NCBI RefSeq assembly: GCF_001039355.2
Contig: NW_019774591.1
Location: 254,836 to 318,835, forward strand
Reading direction: 5' to 3'
DNA length: 64,000 nt
DNA from: Lingula anatina
Lineage: Eukaryota > Brachiopoda > Lingulata > Lingulida > Lingulidae
Made by a program: the position numbers and the translations under genes. Below are positions 61,894 to 64,000 of the stretch, piece by piece (position 1 is the stretch's first letter; every line of letters begins with the position of its first letter). Under the pieces are notes generated by a model. That model had not been told where the DNA came from, ran no database searches, and saw nothing but the letters and a program-made list of their open reading frames with translations.

Positions 61894-63799
61894 GCAATAG
61901 AAAAGGACATAGGTGATCATTTAAAGTTCCTATTCCCTTGCTATACTCCTCTACAGTTCTTCTCCGTGTACTTTTTACTATTTTTCCGGCGTCTGTTAAA
62001 ACTGGGCACACAGGCCAGTTAATTGATTTTCCCCCGCTATTCTGCTCTTATACGTGCATATATGTGCTTATGTGTTGTGATATACACACGTACGTTCTTA
62101 CATTTTATGTTACACGTACATCCTTATATTTTATGTGTATTTCTATAGGGTTTTCTCTTAGAGGACTCCAATACAATCCTAATATTAATATGCTATAAGT
62201 TTTATTGCACCTTCCTTTATGATGCGCCATCTTTTTCATGTACATTTGTAATAGAGCACTCTTATCACTATGTATGTAATACGTCGCCTGTTTTTGAGCC
62301 ACTTACATCACAACACCTGCTCATGCTTCAGAATGATGTTCCGAGCGTTTACGCTTTCCTTTCGGTATCTGCCATCAAGGAGATTAACAATTAATGGCAT
62401 CTCTTATCAAGATACAATATCAAGTACATGTATCTGCGGTGTGAACAATATTTCAATCATATGCTATGGGTATGGGTGTATTACCTCACACGAAATAGAC
62501 ACATTCATCATAAGAGCTGGCGGAATGAATTATAGAAGTAACATTCTATTCAACAACCCGCTCAGCAAAGAGCCCTCATAGTATTTTGGGACTAAGCTCA
62601 GGCGTCTAAAATAGGATGCCAGTGAAACATGATTTAGTCGGATGTAATTCTTTTCAGACTTAACTGAAACAAAAGATAAGACCGATATTCGACTTAATTT
62701 TCGACTATAATTCTCCCGTGAGGCAGCTCCCTGGAGGCTTACGAAACTAAGACAATCACTAGCGCACAATTGTAATTGTGGCATGTTGGTTAGACCGAGC
62801 CTTGGTGGCCCTGAAAAGGGCACTTCAACCCACCCACAGTGCAAACATTTTAATCTATGTCGCTGGATTTTTTTATTTGTTCGCTTGTTTGTTTTATTCA
62901 TATATTTTCCTTTGTTTTTGTTATGAGCAGAAAAGTATGTTATAGTCTTTGACCGACGTTTTTAAACCCATTTCATTTTAGTCTTTGACACGGTAGTAAA
63001 CCGAAGATCTTTAGTTATTGGGCCTTTACACGCAGCAGTGTAGATAATACGTAAACAGTTCACATTAAACAAATTGCATACTCTTCAGGTTTTTACATTC
63101 AACCGTTATTAAGAATTCCCGTTAAGTGCGAAGTTTCCGTTTTTATTTCCAAGTTAAATGACTTTCGATCGTTAGTTTCTTCCATTTCCATTACAGACAC
63201 GCTAACGAGCTCGAGATATTTTGTGGTGGAATTTACGTTCATCACTGTTGCATGAACATACTTTGTTTTCTAATGAAAGACATTACCGCACATGCTAACG
63301 ATTATCTTTTTTTTTTTTTTTTTCAAATATACTTCTTCGGTTATTTAGGTCTATTTACTTCTGTTCGGGAGAAAAAAAATGACCGAATCACTTCTTTGGC
63401 GTTTAAGTATCATGTTGTCAGAGTTATTATCGCTGTTTAGAAAGAAAATTTCCTAAATGTTACAGTTTTTAAAGGTACTCGGTTCGCGTTGATAATGTAC
63501 CAAAGTCTTATTTTGCGTGTGCTTCAAACTTCATCTTCCCCATTTTAGACATCAAAAACGATAAACACCCTTAAATCTAAAAAGCCTATTCAAAGCATAA
63601 CAAATGTCGTTTTAACTTCTGAGATCTTTGTGAGATCCAAGTTAAAGCTTCACGCAAATTCACACCAGACATTAAAACGTCCATATCCTACACTTTATTA
63701 GGCTAAGAAGTAAAACACCAAGCCACATTAATTTGCTCTATCAGGCCTACCCAACTACCAGACTCGGCACCGAATGATCCTAAATTCACCGGTAGATCA

Positions 63800-64000
63800 G
63801 ACCACACTACCCGTTTTCAAGGTGTGTGTCAGATCGCATTACACAGTATCATACCCTGAACAAATTTTGAGTGGTGATGCAATGCTTTTCAACCCCGCTG
63901 AGAATCGTCACTATCACATCGCGTACTAGGCAAGAGAGGTGTCGCGTCTGATACTGTGTAATGCGATCTGACACACACCTTGAAAACGGGTAGTGTGGTC
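63800..64000. mobile_element. Element with perfect 52 bp inverted repeats at the window edge
   Basis: 63800-63851 (starting GACCACACTACCCGTTTTCA) is the exact reverse complement of 63949-64000, with a 97 bp centre. The second arm runs to the last base of the window, so the outer border is unknown. No coding capacity in the centre. A recently mobile MITE is the simplest reading. Confidence 0.7.

Larger units (their letters stand above)
51953..63799. other. Downstream stretch, possibly intron of the second peptide-type gene
   Basis: No further exon recognised. I looked specifically for short exons with Trp-Lys between cysteines and for dibasic-Gly processing sites, and found no convincing case. 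It contains a short MITE, MITE copy M5, a palindromic repeat, paired CREs and a (CT)n run. Confidence 0.4.

Noticed and set aside
1-64000. tRNA, rRNA, CRISPR array or bacterial operon features
   Set aside because: None seen on reading. Gene structure is that of an animal nuclear genome; small non-coding RNA genes cannot be excluded by eye.

Overview
This is a window of intron-rich, AT-rich animal nuclear DNA. It has small exons with GT-AG borders, long repeat-filled introns and intergenic stretches, a decayed CR1/L2-type LINE, many short inverted-repeat (MITE-like) elements and many (CT)n, (TTTA)n and (ATT)n microsatellites. An invertebrate is clear. A lophotrochozoan (mollusc, brachiopod or annelid grade) is my best guess from the peptide gene and repeat style, but the sequence does not prove it.

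Left part (1-7500): no protein gene recognised. It holds a cluster of about 210 bp direct repeats around one undetermined base, a palindromic MITE, microsatellites, and a GC-richer promoter-like patch near 5.6-5.85 kb that may start a minus-strand transcript.

7.5-18.8 kb: a complete DNA ligase III gene (LIG3) on the plus strand. I assembled it by hand as 22 exons with consistent phase throughout, giving about 1025 residues. Domain order is mitochondrial-type leader, internal nuclear-form start, PARP-type zinc finger, DNA-binding domain, adenylation domain (EIKYDGERV active site), OB fold (RFPR motif), acidic/basic linker, an extra PBZ-type poly(ADP-ribose)-binding zinc finger on its own exon, and a C-terminal BRCT domain. 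The PBZ finger is absent from human LIG3 and is one of the two main discoveries here.

19-25.5 kb: the terminal coding exon of an unrecognised minus-strand gene (24703-25444), accompanied by two degenerate partial copies of its 3' part (near 19.8-20.3 and 22.0-22.4 kb), each interrupted by a MITE. 26-29 kb holds a minisatellite and a frameshifted, 5'-truncated LINE.

32.4-34.3 kb: a three-exon neuropeptide precursor gene. Its last exon is only 68 bp and lies in a frame hidden behind a longer meaningless ORF. It encodes a signal peptide, an acidic spacer, a Lys-Arg cleavage site, and a predicted amidated, disulphide-ringed peptide with core CIWKIC followed by PQAPW. This has the ring geometry of the somatostatin/urotensin II superfamily and is the second main discovery. 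About 19 kb downstream on the same strand (51761-51952) a second TATA-preceded signal-peptide exon ends in the same codon and phase, and may be the first exon of a related secreted-peptide gene. Its remaining exons were not found in the window.

The rest (34.5-51 kb and 52-64 kb) is intergenic or intronic: MITEs in several families, a 666 bp near-identical duplication bounded by single undetermined bases (probably an assembly artefact), microsatellites, and a perfect 52 bp inverted repeat at the right end. The LIG3 and peptide genes have no obvious functional link.
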